A stretch of 62,781 nt of DNA from Alphaproteobacteria bacterium (GTDB lineage: Bacteria; Pseudomonadota; Alphaproteobacteria; SHNJ01). Location of the stretch: contig SHNJ01000020.1 in the NCBI GenBank assembly GCA_004295055.1, forward strand, positions 8,628-71,408, in the 5' to 3' direction. Positions 43,464-51,695 of the stretch are shown here, piece by piece. Within the stretch, counting starts at the first letter, position 1. The number at the start of each line of letters is the position of its first letter. The position numbers and the translations under genes were made by a program. The notes beneath the pieces were generated by a model. That model saw nothing but the letters and a program-made list of their open reading frames with translations, was not told where the DNA came from and made no database searches.

Positions 43464-43964
43464 ATGGCCGCTTTATCTGACGATTTCCAAGCATCAGAAA
43501 ATCCTATTGATTTAGTCGAAGAATTGGTTGCCGCCAATTCCTGGCAATTTAGCCGTTTTGACAGCGATGAAATGATGGTCGATGTTCAAGGCAAATGGTG
43601 CCAGTACCGGCTGCATTTTTTATGGCGCGAAGATTTAAATGCGCTGTATTTTTCCGCCGCCATCGATACACAGATTCCATCCGAACGAAAAATGCCGGTT
43701 TACGAATTACTGGCCCATGTGAACGAAAAAATGTGGATGGGACATTTTGAAATTTGCCATGACGATATGATTCCGATGTTCCGCCAAACCTGCTTGATGC
43801 GCGGCCAATTTGCGACTTCTTTCGAACAGATCGAGGATTTGATCGATATCGCCTTGGCTGAATGCGACCGGTTCTTCCCGGCCTTTCAACATGTCATCGG
43901 CGGCGGTAAACATGCCGAAGAGGCGTTGTTGATGTCTTTGGTGGATGTCGCTGGCGCGGCTTGA
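43464..43964 (+). CDS. YbjN-domain protein
   Basis: A 166-residue cytoplasmic protein of the YbjN/type III secretion chaperone-like fold. Recognisable features are NPIDLVEELVAANSWQFSRFDSDEMMVDVQGKWCQYRLHFLWREDLNALYFSAAID and the helical C-terminus with QTCLMRGQFATSFEQIEDLIDIALAECDRFFPAFQHVI. In alphaproteobacteria it sits between ubiK and proC as here. The start was taken at the second of two close ATGs after a GGGAG site; the long frame upstream to 43314 includes a non-family stretch. Confidence 0.85.
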   Translation: MAALSDDFQASENPIDLVEELVAANSWQFSRFDSDEMMVDVQGKWCQYRLHFLWREDLNALYFSAAIDTQIPSERKMPVYELLAHVNEKMWMGHFEICHDDMIPMFRQTCLMRGQFATSFEQIEDLIDIALAECDRFFPAFQHVIGGGKHAEEALLMSLVDVAGAA

Positions 43965-44009
43965 TAACCGCTTATTGCAGCTTTACCGGCAATCGGCTAT
44001 TTTGCCGGT

Positions 44010-44819
44010 ATGAGTAAAACGATAGTCCTTATAGGTTGCGGCCATTTGGGCGCGGCGATGTTGCAAGGCTGGTTGTCCAATTCTGGTCCAGGCTACCAAT
44101 TTTTTGCCATTGATCCAAAGGCCGATGCGCTGTCCCGTCAATTTTCTGGCGTTCGGTTTGGCGCCGATTCTTCCATCTTGCCGCAAGCCGTCGATGCGAT
44201 TGTTATCGCGCTAAAACCGGCTAAGTTTAAGGAAATTTTACCGTTATATAAAAATTATATAGGGGCCGGCACATTGGTTATTTCGGTTGCCGCCGGAATG
44301 ACAATTGGCAAAATCCAGGAATTTTTATCCGCGCCCAATGCCGCCGTGGTGCGCGCCATGCCCAATTTGCCATCGCAGATAGGACAGGGCGTTGCCGGCG
44401 CTTTGGCCAACGTGCATGTTACGCCGGTACAAAAACAATTGGCGCAATCGGTTTTATCCAGTCTGGGTTCCGTGATTTGGGTGGATGACGAAAAATATAT
44501 GGATGCCGTTACCGCCACATCCGGCAGCGGCCCGGCTTATGTTTTCCGGTTATGCGAAGTGATGGCGGAAGCAGGGGTGAAATCCGGCTTGCCGCGCGAT
44601 GTGGCGATGACATTGGCAAGGCAAACCGTCATCGGCAGCGCCTTGTATATGCAGCAATCCGATAAATCGGTTGCAGATCTGCGTTCGTCGATTGCAACCC
44701 CGGGCGGGACCACCGAGGCCGCGCTGAATGTGCTGAATCAGAATAATGCGCTGCAGGATTTATTTGACCTGGCGATTGCCGCCGCCACGGCGCGCGGAAA
44801 AATTTTATCGGGCAGTTAA
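44010..44819 (+). CDS. proC: Pyrroline-5-carboxylate reductase
   Basis: ProC catalyses the final step of proline synthesis, reducing pyrroline-5-carboxylate with NAD(P)H. The 269 residues open with the Rossmann loop VLIGCGHLGAAMLQGW. They include VISVAAGMTIGKIQEFL, VVRAMPNLPSQIGQGVAG and the C-terminal catalytic signature DAVTATSGSGPAYVFRLCEVMAEAGVKSGLPRDVAMTLARQTVIGSA, followed by RSSIATPGGTTEAAL. Length and order are canonical. Confidence 0.97.
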   Translation: MSKTIVLIGCGHLGAAMLQGWLSNSGPGYQFFAIDPKADALSRQFSGVRFGADSSILPQAVDAIVIALKPAKFKEILPLYKNYIGAGTLVISVAAGMTIGKIQEFLSAPNAAVVRAMPNLPSQIGQGVAGALANVHVTPVQKQLAQSVLSSLGSVIWVDDEKYMDAVTATSGSGPAYVFRLCEVMAEAGVKSGLPRDVAMTLARQTVIGSALYMQQSDKSVADLRSSIATPGGTTEAALNVLNQNNALQDLFDLAIAAATARGKILSGS

Positions 44820-44821
44820 CC

Positions 44822-45370
44822 ATGCCGCCGCGCAAAAAAACGTCTCGCCCCAGAAAAAATAAATCGTCGGCGCATTCAACGCCGGAATGGCAAAAACAAA
44901 TTAAAAAATTCATGCGCGATCAAAATTTATGGGAGACCTATCCGGATAAATCCGGTTTCTTAAAATCTTTTTTCAAGGATGTTTCCACGCGCGCGGCAAA
45001 AAAAATGGATTCCGATTCCGGATCGGCGCGCGACAAGATTTTCGATTATCTAATGTTACAGTTCGATGAATTGGAACCGTATAAAAAATTCATAAGAATA
45101 TTGCGGCACGATACGGCTTCCTGGCCTTTGTTATTGGGGGTTTTATGCCGTTCTTCCGTGTCCTGGATAAATGATTTGGATTTGCAACAATCATCCAAGC
45201 TACGCTGCGCCTGGGTTTTAGCGTTATGCGGAATATACCCGTATGGATTGTGGTTGTGGCTTCACGACAATTCCGGCGATCATGCCAATCTAATGGCCGC
45301 AATAGACCGCGCCTTGATGCGTATCGATATGATTTTACAGCAAATTACGGCGATGAAGTCGAAAGTTTGA
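44822..45370 (+). CDS. TetR/COQ9-like C-terminal-domain protein
   Basis: A 182-residue basic, helical protein beginning MPPRKKTSRPRKNKSSAHS. It resembles the TetR-type or COQ9-like protein often next to proC in this class: RDKIFDYLMLQFDELEPYKKFIRILRHD echoes the family D-x-L-F-D-x-x-x-x-R-F-D motif, and WVLALCGIYPYGLWLWLHD is the typical hydrophobic helix. The N-terminal helix-turn-helix, if ever present, is degenerate, so DNA binding is doubtful. It starts two bases after proC. Confidence 0.65.
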   Translation: MPPRKKTSRPRKNKSSAHSTPEWQKQIKKFMRDQNLWETYPDKSGFLKSFFKDVSTRAAKKMDSDSGSARDKIFDYLMLQFDELEPYKKFIRILRHDTASWPLLLGVLCRSSVSWINDLDLQQSSKLRCAWVLALCGIYPYGLWLWLHDNSGDHANLMAAIDRALMRIDMILQQITAMKSKV

Positions 45371-45489
45371 TCGCGAGGAGCGCATACAGGATTGCAAAAT
45401 AGAAATATTTTTACAAAGGCCTTTATTTTTGGTATATTAACGAGTCTTAAATTGATAAGTCTTAAGGCGCTAAATCTTGAGGTGTTGTC

Positions 45490-45948
45490 ATGCGTAAAAC
45501 CAATGGTCATGCTCCGGATTGGGCAAAACTTTTTCTCTCGTTCTCCGCTAACCCTAATATGTCAGGTATAGATATGAACAAATTTCTGAATTTATATAAA
45601 CGCAACCTCGAAGCATGGACTGAGGTCAGCCGCGTTGGCGCCAATTGCGCCCAAGCTTTTACCCGCGCGCAAAGCGAAGCGGTGCAACAAGGTCTTCACA
45701 ATCTGACCACTGTCTTGGAATGCATTGCTGAACAAGGTTCCACCGGCCAGCAAAAAGCGCGCAAGAGCAGCGAGATTTTGCAGGACGCCTGGCAGAATTC
45801 CACCGCCAATGCGAAAGAACTGGCTCAAGTTTTAACCCGTTCCAACCGCGAAGCATTCGAAATTTTGAATGCGCGCATGAAAGAATCGGCGTCGGAATTG
45901 CAGGATATCGTTCCAGCCGAATTGCGCCGCACTTCCGGTAAACGGTAA
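45490..45948 (+). CDS. Phasin-family protein
   Basis: A 152-residue mainly helical protein of the phasin type, which coats polyhydroxyalkanoate granules. The helical core is FLNLYKRNLEAWTEVSRVGANCAQAFTRAQSEAVQQGLHNLTTVLECIAEQG... and QDAWQNSTANAKELAQVLTRSNREAFEILNARMKESASELQ. The start at 45490 has a GAGGTG site, giving 28 extra N-terminal residues; alternative starts at 45559 or 45574 give the more usual length. A 3-hydroxybutyrate dehydrogenase at 60471 supports storage-polymer metabolism in this organism. Confidence 0.8.
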   Translation: MRKTNGHAPDWAKLFLSFSANPNMSGIDMNKFLNLYKRNLEAWTEVSRVGANCAQAFTRAQSEAVQQGLHNLTTVLECIAEQGSTGQQKARKSSEILQDAWQNSTANAKELAQVLTRSNREAFEILNARMKESASELQDIVPAELRRTSGKR

Positions 45949-45958
45949 TTTTTAAAAA

Positions 45959-47263
45959 TTATAACGGTAAATACAGGGTGGCCGAAAGGCCGCCCTGTTT
46001 TGCTTTATCGAGGGTGATGTCGCCGCCATGATTGCGGGCAATGTCGCGCGCAATGCTAAGGCCAAGGCCGACACCGCCGGTTTCCGAATTGCGCGAGTCG
46101 TCCAGGCGCCGAAATGGTTTGAATACTTCTTCGCGCATTTCCGGCGGGATTCCAGGGCCGTCGTCGCTGACTTCGATGCGGACGCCGCGTGCGCCGATCT
46201 CAGCCGTAATCCATACATTTTTCGCGTAACGGCAGGCATTGCCAAGCAGATTGCCGATGCAGCGTTTCAGGGCATTGCGCCGCCCGGATATTTCCACCGC
46301 CCCGTCTGGCCTATATTGGATTTGTTTTCCATCGCGCGCAAAATCGCGCACGATTTCATCAAGCAAGTCGGGAATAGATACGGTCTGCGATTCTTCCTCG
46401 GCATCGCCGCGGGCAAAATCCAAATATGTTTCGACCATTTGCCGCATTTCATCGACATCGCCCTGCATCGCCTGAATATCCGGCGAAGATGGCAAAAGAG
46501 CCAGTTCCAGTTTCAGGCGCGTCAATGGCGTGCGCAAATCATGCGAAATGCCGGACAGCATATCGGTGCGCTGCTGGATCTGGCGGCGGATGCGATCGCG
46601 CATGATGCCGAATGCGGCCGTTGCCTGGCGAATCTCGATCGACCCGGATGGTTTTAAATCCCCGGCTTCCTGGCCTTTGCCTAATTTTTCGGCGGCAATG
46701 GCCAGCTTGCGGATTGGGCGGATCTGATTGCGCAGAAATATCGCCGCGATGCCCAATAATAGGACGGAGCTTCCCACCATCCAAATAATCACAAGACGGG
46801 TGGTATAGGAAAACAGCCTTTTCTTATTGGCGTAAACGATCAAAAATCCATTATCCAATTGCACGATAATTTTAACGCGGTCGGGATCGGCATTGACCGT
46901 GGCGTAAAATTGATTGTCCAGACGTTGATCCAGTTCTTCGTACAATAATTGATCGACCAGGCTGTTGATCTGTGGCGCCGTGGGCAATTCCATGGCTTCC
47001 AGCGGCACGAAATCGAACTGCATATGCAAATCCTGTTCGGCCTTTTCTAAAATATTTTTTTGCATGCTTATCGGCGCATCGTTCAAGATATGCGCGACAT
47101 AGGCGATATCGCCGCCTAAACTGCCGGTCAGACGGCGCGCCAGCGTTTCCCAGTGGCGGTCGTAAAACACATAAGTCGTGACGATCTGCACCAGCACCGT
47201 TGGAATCAATAGGATCAACAGCGTGCGGGTAAACAGGGAACGGGGAAGGAAACGTTTGATCAT
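45959..47263 (-). CDS. EnvZ-type sensor histidine kinase
   Basis: A 434-residue membrane histidine kinase. It has an N-terminal helix (LFTRTLLILLIPTVLVQIVTTYVF), a periplasmic loop, and a second helix (LVIIWMVGSSVLLLGIAAIFL). A HAMP region follows (RKLAIAAEKLGKGQ), then the H-box with its phosphorylated His in GISHDLRTPLTRLKLEL near residue 243, the N-box RCIGNLLGNACRYAKNV and the G-box DDGPGIP. It is transcribed after the response-regulator gene with a five-base gap. The sensed signal is unknown; the EnvZ/OmpR type often controls envelope genes. Confidence 0.93.
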   Translation of the reverse strand: MIKRFLPRSLFTRTLLILLIPTVLVQIVTTYVFYDRHWETLARRLTGSLGGDIAYVAHILNDAPISMQKNILEKAEQDLHMQFDFVPLEAMELPTAPQINSLVDQLLYEELDQRLDNQFYATVNADPDRVKIIVQLDNGFLIVYANKKRLFSYTTRLVIIWMVGSSVLLLGIAAIFLRNQIRPIRKLAIAAEKLGKGQEAGDLKPSGSIEIRQATAAFGIMRDRIRRQIQQRTDMLSGISHDLRTPLTRLKLELALLPSSPDIQAMQGDVDEMRQMVETYLDFARGDAEEESQTVSIPDLLDEIVRDFARDGKQIQYRPDGAVEISGRRNALKRCIGNLLGNACRYAKNVWITAEIGARGVRIEVSDDGPGIPPEMREEVFKPFRRLDDSRNSETGGVGLGLSIARDIARNHGGDITLDKAKQGGLSATLYLPL

Positions 47264-47268
47264 CGTCT

Positions 47269-47985
47269 TTAAGTTACTATTTTTTCCGGCTTTAGCATAT
47301 AGCCCTTGCCGCGCACCGTTTGCAGGTACCGGGCAAACCCGGGATCGGCCTCGATCTTACGGCGCAAACGCGTGACTTGCACGTCGATGGCGCGCTCGCC
47401 GCCCTCGATGGAACAGCGCCGGACCAAATCCTCGCGGCTGCAAGGCAGATGCGCGTTTTCGGCCAGAACCTGCATTAACGACGTTTCGGCAGTGGTCAGA
47501 TAAATCATTTCGCCGTCGGTCTTTTTCAATTCATTGCGCGACAAATCAAATACGAAATCCCCGAAATGAACAGCCGCCGGCTTTTGTTGTGGCATAACTG
47601 GCGCGCCGTTTTGTGCGGCGCGGCGCAAAATAGATTCAATGCGCAGCACCAATTCGCGCGGTTCGAAAGGCTTGGTTAAATAATCATCGGCGCCGACTTC
47701 AAATCCATTAATGCGGTCTTCGGCGGTGTCTTTGGCTGTCAGCAGCAAGATGGGCACACGATTTTTAACAGCGCGCAATTTTTGCGTTAATTCAAATCCG
47801 GTAATGCCCGGCATCATCACATCCAGCACGATTAAATCGAATTGCATGCTTTTTAAAACATGTTCGGCTTCCGCCGCATCGGCAACCGTCGTAACCAGGA
47901 AGTTATTTTGCGATAAATAGCGTTTTAAAAGGTCGCGCAAACGGCGATCGTCGTCGACAACCAGAATATGTTTTTGCTCATTCAT
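47269..47985 (-). CDS. OmpR-family response regulator
   Basis: A 238-residue two-component regulator. The receiver domain has the acidic pocket DDD (residues 10-12), the phosphorylated Asp in LIVLDVMMPG (residue about 54) and the Lys in LTKPFEP. The winged-helix output domain spans about residues 130-235 (LTTAETSLMQVLAENAHLPCSREDLVRR ... IDVQVTRLRRKIEADP). The start at 47985 gives the family N-terminus MNEQKHILVVDDD and overlaps the pgsA stop by eight bases. Confidence 0.94.
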   Translation of the reverse strand: MNEQKHILVVDDDRRLRDLLKRYLSQNNFLVTTVADAAEAEHVLKSMQFDLIVLDVMMPGITGFELTQKLRAVKNRVPILLLTAKDTAEDRINGFEVGADDYLTKPFEPRELVLRIESILRRAAQNGAPVMPQQKPAAVHFGDFVFDLSRNELKKTDGEMIYLTTAETSLMQVLAENAHLPCSREDLVRRCSIEGGERAIDVQVTRLRRKIEADPGFARYLQTVRGKGYMLKPEKIVT

Positions 47986-48556
47986 TCGCGTCTTTGAACA
48001 TAACTTGGGCAAAGGCGCGGAAATAATTCCATCCGGTAATAACCGACAGTACCGCCGCCACCCACAATGCCAGATCGGCAAGTTCCATCAGCGGTTCCAG
48101 CAATGGCCAGGCCTGGATGGACAGCAATGCAATCAGCGCGCCCATTTGAAATCCGGTTTTCCATTTGGCAAGATTCGATACGGGAATGACCACCGGCGTT
48201 TTAGTTTCGCCTAAAAATTCGCGTAAACCCGATACCAGAATTTCCCGGCCAATAATTAAATAGGCCGCGACGACATCGACGCCGGAAATGCGTTGAATCA
48301 TGATCAGCATCATAATCACCGCCGTGACCGCCAGTTTGTCGGCAATCGGATCGAGAAACCGGCCCAGGGGAGAAGTCATATTATATTTTCGCGCCGCCCA
48401 GCCATCCAGATAGTCGGTGATGGCGCCGACCACGAATAAAATCAACGCGGTCCAGTTGGCAACCTCCACCAAAGATTCCGGCGCGTAATAACACGCGATG
48501 ATCAACGGGACGAGGGCGATGCGGGCAAGGGTCAGAAAATTGGGCAGTTGCAACAT
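47978..48556 (-). CDS. pgsA: CDP-diacylglycerol--glycerol-3-phosphate 3-phosphatidyltransferase
   Basis: PgsA makes phosphatidylglycerol phosphate at the inner membrane, the committed step to phosphatidylglycerol. The 192-residue protein carries the CDP-alcohol phosphotransferase motif in full: DYLDGWAARKYNMTSPLGRFLDPIADKLA (D-x2-DG-x2-AR-x8-G-x3-D-x3-D) near residues 63-92. About five hydrophobic segments surround it. It follows uvrC by 46 bp, and the ompR-like gene starts within its last codons. Confidence 0.95.
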   Translation of the reverse strand: MLQLPNFLTLARIALVPLIIACYYAPESLVEVANWTALILFVVGAITDYLDGWAARKYNMTSPLGRFLDPIADKLAVTAVIMMLIMIQRISGVDVVAAYLIIGREILVSGLREFLGETKTPVVIPVSNLAKWKTGFQMGALIALLSIQAWPLLEPLMELADLALWVAAVLSVITGWNYFRAFAQVMFKDANE

Positions 48557-48602
48557 GGATATCGGCTCAAATTCTAGAATTGAAAAAGTACCCGAATATG
48601 CC

Positions 48603-50501
48603 CTAATCCGAATCAGAATGGAAGTAGTTGTATAGGCGTTTGGCGGTATGCTTGTTAATGCCCTTAACCATTTCTAGGTCCAATAGGGACGCTTTGCGGA
48701 TCGATGCGACAGAGCCAAAATGGTTTAAAAGCGCGCGTTTCCGGCTGGCGCCAATGCCCGGAACGGCATCAAGTTCCGATCGTCCCATTTCGCTGATCCG
48801 TTTTTTGCGGTGTCCGCCAATGGCGAAACGATGCGCCTCGTCCCGCAGCCTTTGCAGAAAATGCAGCACCGGATCGTTGACGGGCATCTGGAAATCGGGC
48901 CGGCCTTCCATAAAAAAACGTTCCCGCCCGGCATTGCGATCAGGCCCCTTGGCAATGCCTAAAATAGGAATATCGATAATTCCGGAATCGGATAAAGATT
49001 GCAGCGCGGTATTCAACTGGCCTAGGCCGCCATCAATCAATAGCAAATCCGGTTTGGCGGAACTTGTATCGCCGTCGTCTTTGTTCATGCGCGCAAAACG
49101 GCGGCGCAAAACCTGGCGTAGCATGGCATAATCGTCGCCGCCATGATCCGGCATTTTTTCAAGTTCGTCGATGCGGATGTTGAATTTACGGTACGATTTT
49201 TTTTGAAAACCTTCCGGCGTTGCGACGATCATTGCACCGATCGCGTTTTTGCCCTGGATATGGCTGTTATCGTAAACTTCTATTCGTTGCGGTATTTTCG
49301 GCAAATCCAGCTTTTCCGCCAACAGCCGCAAAGACTCTTCCTGCGCTGTCCGTTCGGCCAATGCGCGATCTAGGGCATTTTCCGCGTTTTTAACCGCATG
49401 CAATACCGCCTGGCGGCGCTTGCCGCGATTGGCGGCGCTGATCGAAACTTTGTGTCCGGATTTCAGGCTTAGCGCCTGGGCCAGCAAATTTTGCTCTTGC
49501 GCGGATTCACTTAGTAAAATTTCTTTCGGTGCGGGGCGGCTGGCGTAAAACTGCGCGATAAAGGCCGATAAGACGCGCGGCAAATCTTCGTCTTCGCCCG
49601 CTTTCGGGAAAAAGGCGTGATTGCCCAAATAACAATCGTCGCGATAGGTAAATACCTGCACGCAAATCTTGCCCGATTTTTGCGCGGCGGCAATCACATC
49701 CACATCGCCAATGCCATCGATATGCACCCGCTGTTTTGCCTGGATAATCGTCAGGGCGCGAATGCGGTCGCGATATTGCGCGGCAACTTCGTAATCCTGG
49801 CGCCGGCTGGCTTCGTTCATATTGGCGGCAAATTTTTGTTGAATTTCGGTATGCTTGCCGCGCAGGAAATCCTTGGCCTGTTTGATATTGGCGTTGTATT
49901 CTTCCGCCGTTACATAATTCACGCATGGCGCGGAACAACGTTTAATATGATATTGCAGGCATGGCCGCGTGCGCGCCGCGAAGAAAGAATCGCTGCAATT
50001 GCGGATTAAAAACGCTCGTTGCAATGTGGCGATCGTTTGATCGACCGCGCCGCCGCTGGACATAAAAGGCCCGAAATAATCGCCTTTGTCCTGCTTGGCG
50101 CCGCGATGTTTGGCAATGCGCGGAAATTCGTGGTTGCCGGAAATATAAATGAACGGAAAAGATTTATCGTCGCGCAACAAGATATTGTATCGCGGCAAAT
50201 GTTCCTTGATTAACACCGCTTCCAGCAGCAGTGCCTCGGCTTCGGATTGCGTGGTGGTAAATTCCATTTTCACGGTTTCTGCAATCATCCGTTGCAGCCG
50301 GTGCGGCAATTGCGCCGGGCGGGTATAGGCGGCGACGCGCGCGTGCAAATTGCGCGCCTTGCCGACGTATAATACTTCGCCACGCGTGTTCAGCATGCGG
50401 TAAACGCCGGGACCTTTGCCGGCGTGGCGTTGAAAAGATAAAATCGCCTCGGTTCCCGCCGCAAGTCTTGTTTTATGACTGGTTTTGCCGTTGCTGGACA
50501 T
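48603..50501 (-). CDS. uvrC: Excinuclease ABC subunit C
   Basis: UvrC makes the two incisions in nucleotide excision repair. The 632-residue product has the GIY-YIG nuclease at the N-terminus (PGVYRMLNTRGEVLYVGKARNLHARVAAYT), a cysteine segment RPCLQYHIKRCSAPC, a UVR domain (EASRRQDYEVAAQYRDRIRALT) and the RNase H-like half with YDNSHIQGKNAIGAMIV and DLLLIDGGLGQLN. Two helix-hairpin-helix motifs end it (LDAVPGIGASRKRALLNHFGSVASI). The start at 50501 fits the family. The folB stop lies five bases upstream, so the genes share a transcript. Confidence 0.96.
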   Translation of the reverse strand: MSSNGKTSHKTRLAAGTEAILSFQRHAGKGPGVYRMLNTRGEVLYVGKARNLHARVAAYTRPAQLPHRLQRMIAETVKMEFTTTQSEAEALLLEAVLIKEHLPRYNILLRDDKSFPFIYISGNHEFPRIAKHRGAKQDKGDYFGPFMSSGGAVDQTIATLQRAFLIRNCSDSFFAARTRPCLQYHIKRCSAPCVNYVTAEEYNANIKQAKDFLRGKHTEIQQKFAANMNEASRRQDYEVAAQYRDRIRALTIIQAKQRVHIDGIGDVDVIAAAQKSGKICVQVFTYRDDCYLGNHAFFPKAGEDEDLPRVLSAFIAQFYASRPAPKEILLSESAQEQNLLAQALSLKSGHKVSISAANRGKRRQAVLHAVKNAENALDRALAERTAQEESLRLLAEKLDLPKIPQRIEVYDNSHIQGKNAIGAMIVATPEGFQKKSYRKFNIRIDELEKMPDHGGDDYAMLRQVLRRRFARMNKDDGDTSSAKPDLLLIDGGLGQLNTALQSLSDSGIIDIPILGIAKGPDRNAGRERFFMEGRPDFQMPVNDPVLHFLQRLRDEAHRFAIGGHRKKRISEMGRSELDAVPGIGASRKRALLNHFGSVASIRKASLLDLEMVKGINKHTAKRLYNYFHSDSD

Positions 50502-50506
50502 GATTT

Positions 50507-50863
50507 TTATATAGTTTGACGGCGCGTTATTTCCACGCCGACTTGGCAATCGGGAAACACATCCAACTTTTCAATGCGTATGGTCGCGGCAGCGGCACGT
50601 TTATCGGCCAGACAAAGTTTGGCGATATTTTCCGCGGCCGTTTCCAGCAATTCGGTATGCTGGCCAGTCAGCAGATGTATAATATTCTGCCGCACGGTAT
50701 CGTACCGGATCGTATCGGTGATATCGTCTTTGCCGGAACGTGTTTGCGGCGCCAGTTCAATAATGCAATGAATACGGATGCGTTGCGGGGTGTTTTTTTC
50801 TTCTTCAAAAATCCCGATGCGCGCGGCAACGACTAAATTGCTGATCAAAATCTTATCGTTCAT
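50507..50863 (-). CDS. folB: Dihydroneopterin aldolase
   Basis: FolB cleaves dihydroneopterin to hydroxymethyldihydropterin in folate synthesis. The 118-residue product has the family features ISNLVVAARIGIFEEEKNTPQRIRIHCII and DTIRYDTVRQNIIHLLTGQHTELLETAAENIA, with the catalytic Glu in the HTELLETAAE region. It ends with a short basic tail. It overlaps the neighbouring SDR stop and start by four bases. Confidence 0.9.
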   Translation of the reverse strand: MNDKILISNLVVAARIGIFEEEKNTPQRIRIHCIIELAPQTRSGKDDITDTIRYDTVRQNIIHLLTGQHTELLETAAENIAKLCLADKRAAAATIRIEKLDVFPDCQVGVEITRRQTI

Positions 50864-51633
50864 GACGCTCTCCGCCCGGACATGATCGGCGCCGAATCAA
50901 TATGGCGGCCGGAATCGACGGCGATCATTTGTCCGCTCAACGCCGGATTCAGCAACAAATGCAGGCAAGTATTGACCACGTCGTCGACGGATTCGGAATG
51001 AGGCAGGGGGGATGGCGAAAAATCGTTTCGCCAGCTTTGATCGTTTTTACCGGCATTCGGCGGCAAAATAATGCCTGGCGCCACGGCGTTGATACGCAAT
51101 TTTGGCGCCAATTGCCTGGCCGCAAGCTGCGTTGCGGACCACAAGGCGGATTTGCTGACTACATACGAAGTATAGCCGCGTGGCGATTTTAAAATTGAAT
51201 GGTCGAGCAGATTGACCACCGCTCCGAAAGCAATGTCTTGTTTGGCCATTTCCTGCATTAAAATCATCGGCGCCAGCGTATTAATGTTCAAATGCCGCTG
51301 CATCGTTTCTGGGGTGAAATCGGCGAATGTGTCGCGTTCAAACATTGCCGCATTATTCACCAGCATGGTAATCGGCCCAAATTTCTGTCGGGCTTTCCCG
51401 AATAATTTTTGTACAGATTTAGGGTCGGCAAGATCGGCTGCAATCATGGCAGCTTTGCCATTTTTTTTGCCAATTTCCTCAATCAATTCTTCGGCGTCCG
51501 GGCGCGATGTGTTATAATGCACAATAACCGCGCAACCTCGTGCCGCCAGCGCCAAACACAAAGCCCGGCCGATCCGCTTGGCGCCGCCAGTTACCAAAGC
51601 CACTTGATTGGAAAAAGATTGATTCATTGCCAA
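50860..51633 (-). CDS. Short-chain dehydrogenase, pteridine-reductase-like (FolM type)
   Basis: A 257-residue SDR enzyme with the NADP-binding loop VTGGAKRIGRALCLALAARG (the Lys/Arg-Ile form of the pteridine reductase and FolM group). The rest of the NNAA motif is LVNNAAMFERD near residue 91. The catalytic Y-x-x-x-K is in YTSYVVSKSALW near residue 158. RINAVAPGIILPP and a family C-terminus follow. Coupling to folB by a four-base overlap makes a pterin substrate likely. Other SDR functions remain possible. Confidence 0.82.
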   Translation of the reverse strand: MAMNQSFSNQVALVTGGAKRIGRALCLALAARGCAVIVHYNTSRPDAEELIEEIGKKNGKAAMIAADLADPKSVQKLFGKARQKFGPITMLVNNAAMFERDTFADFTPETMQRHLNINTLAPMILMQEMAKQDIAFGAVVNLLDHSILKSPRGYTSYVVSKSALWSATQLAARQLAPKLRINAVAPGIILPPNAGKNDQSWRNDFSPSPLPHSESVDDVVNTCLHLLLNPALSGQMIAVDSGRHIDSAPIMSGRRAS

Positions 51634-51695
51634 AGATTATCCGAACCACCGCCAAAGTACAATAAGCCAGAAAACATAAAAAAGGCCGTAAAAAT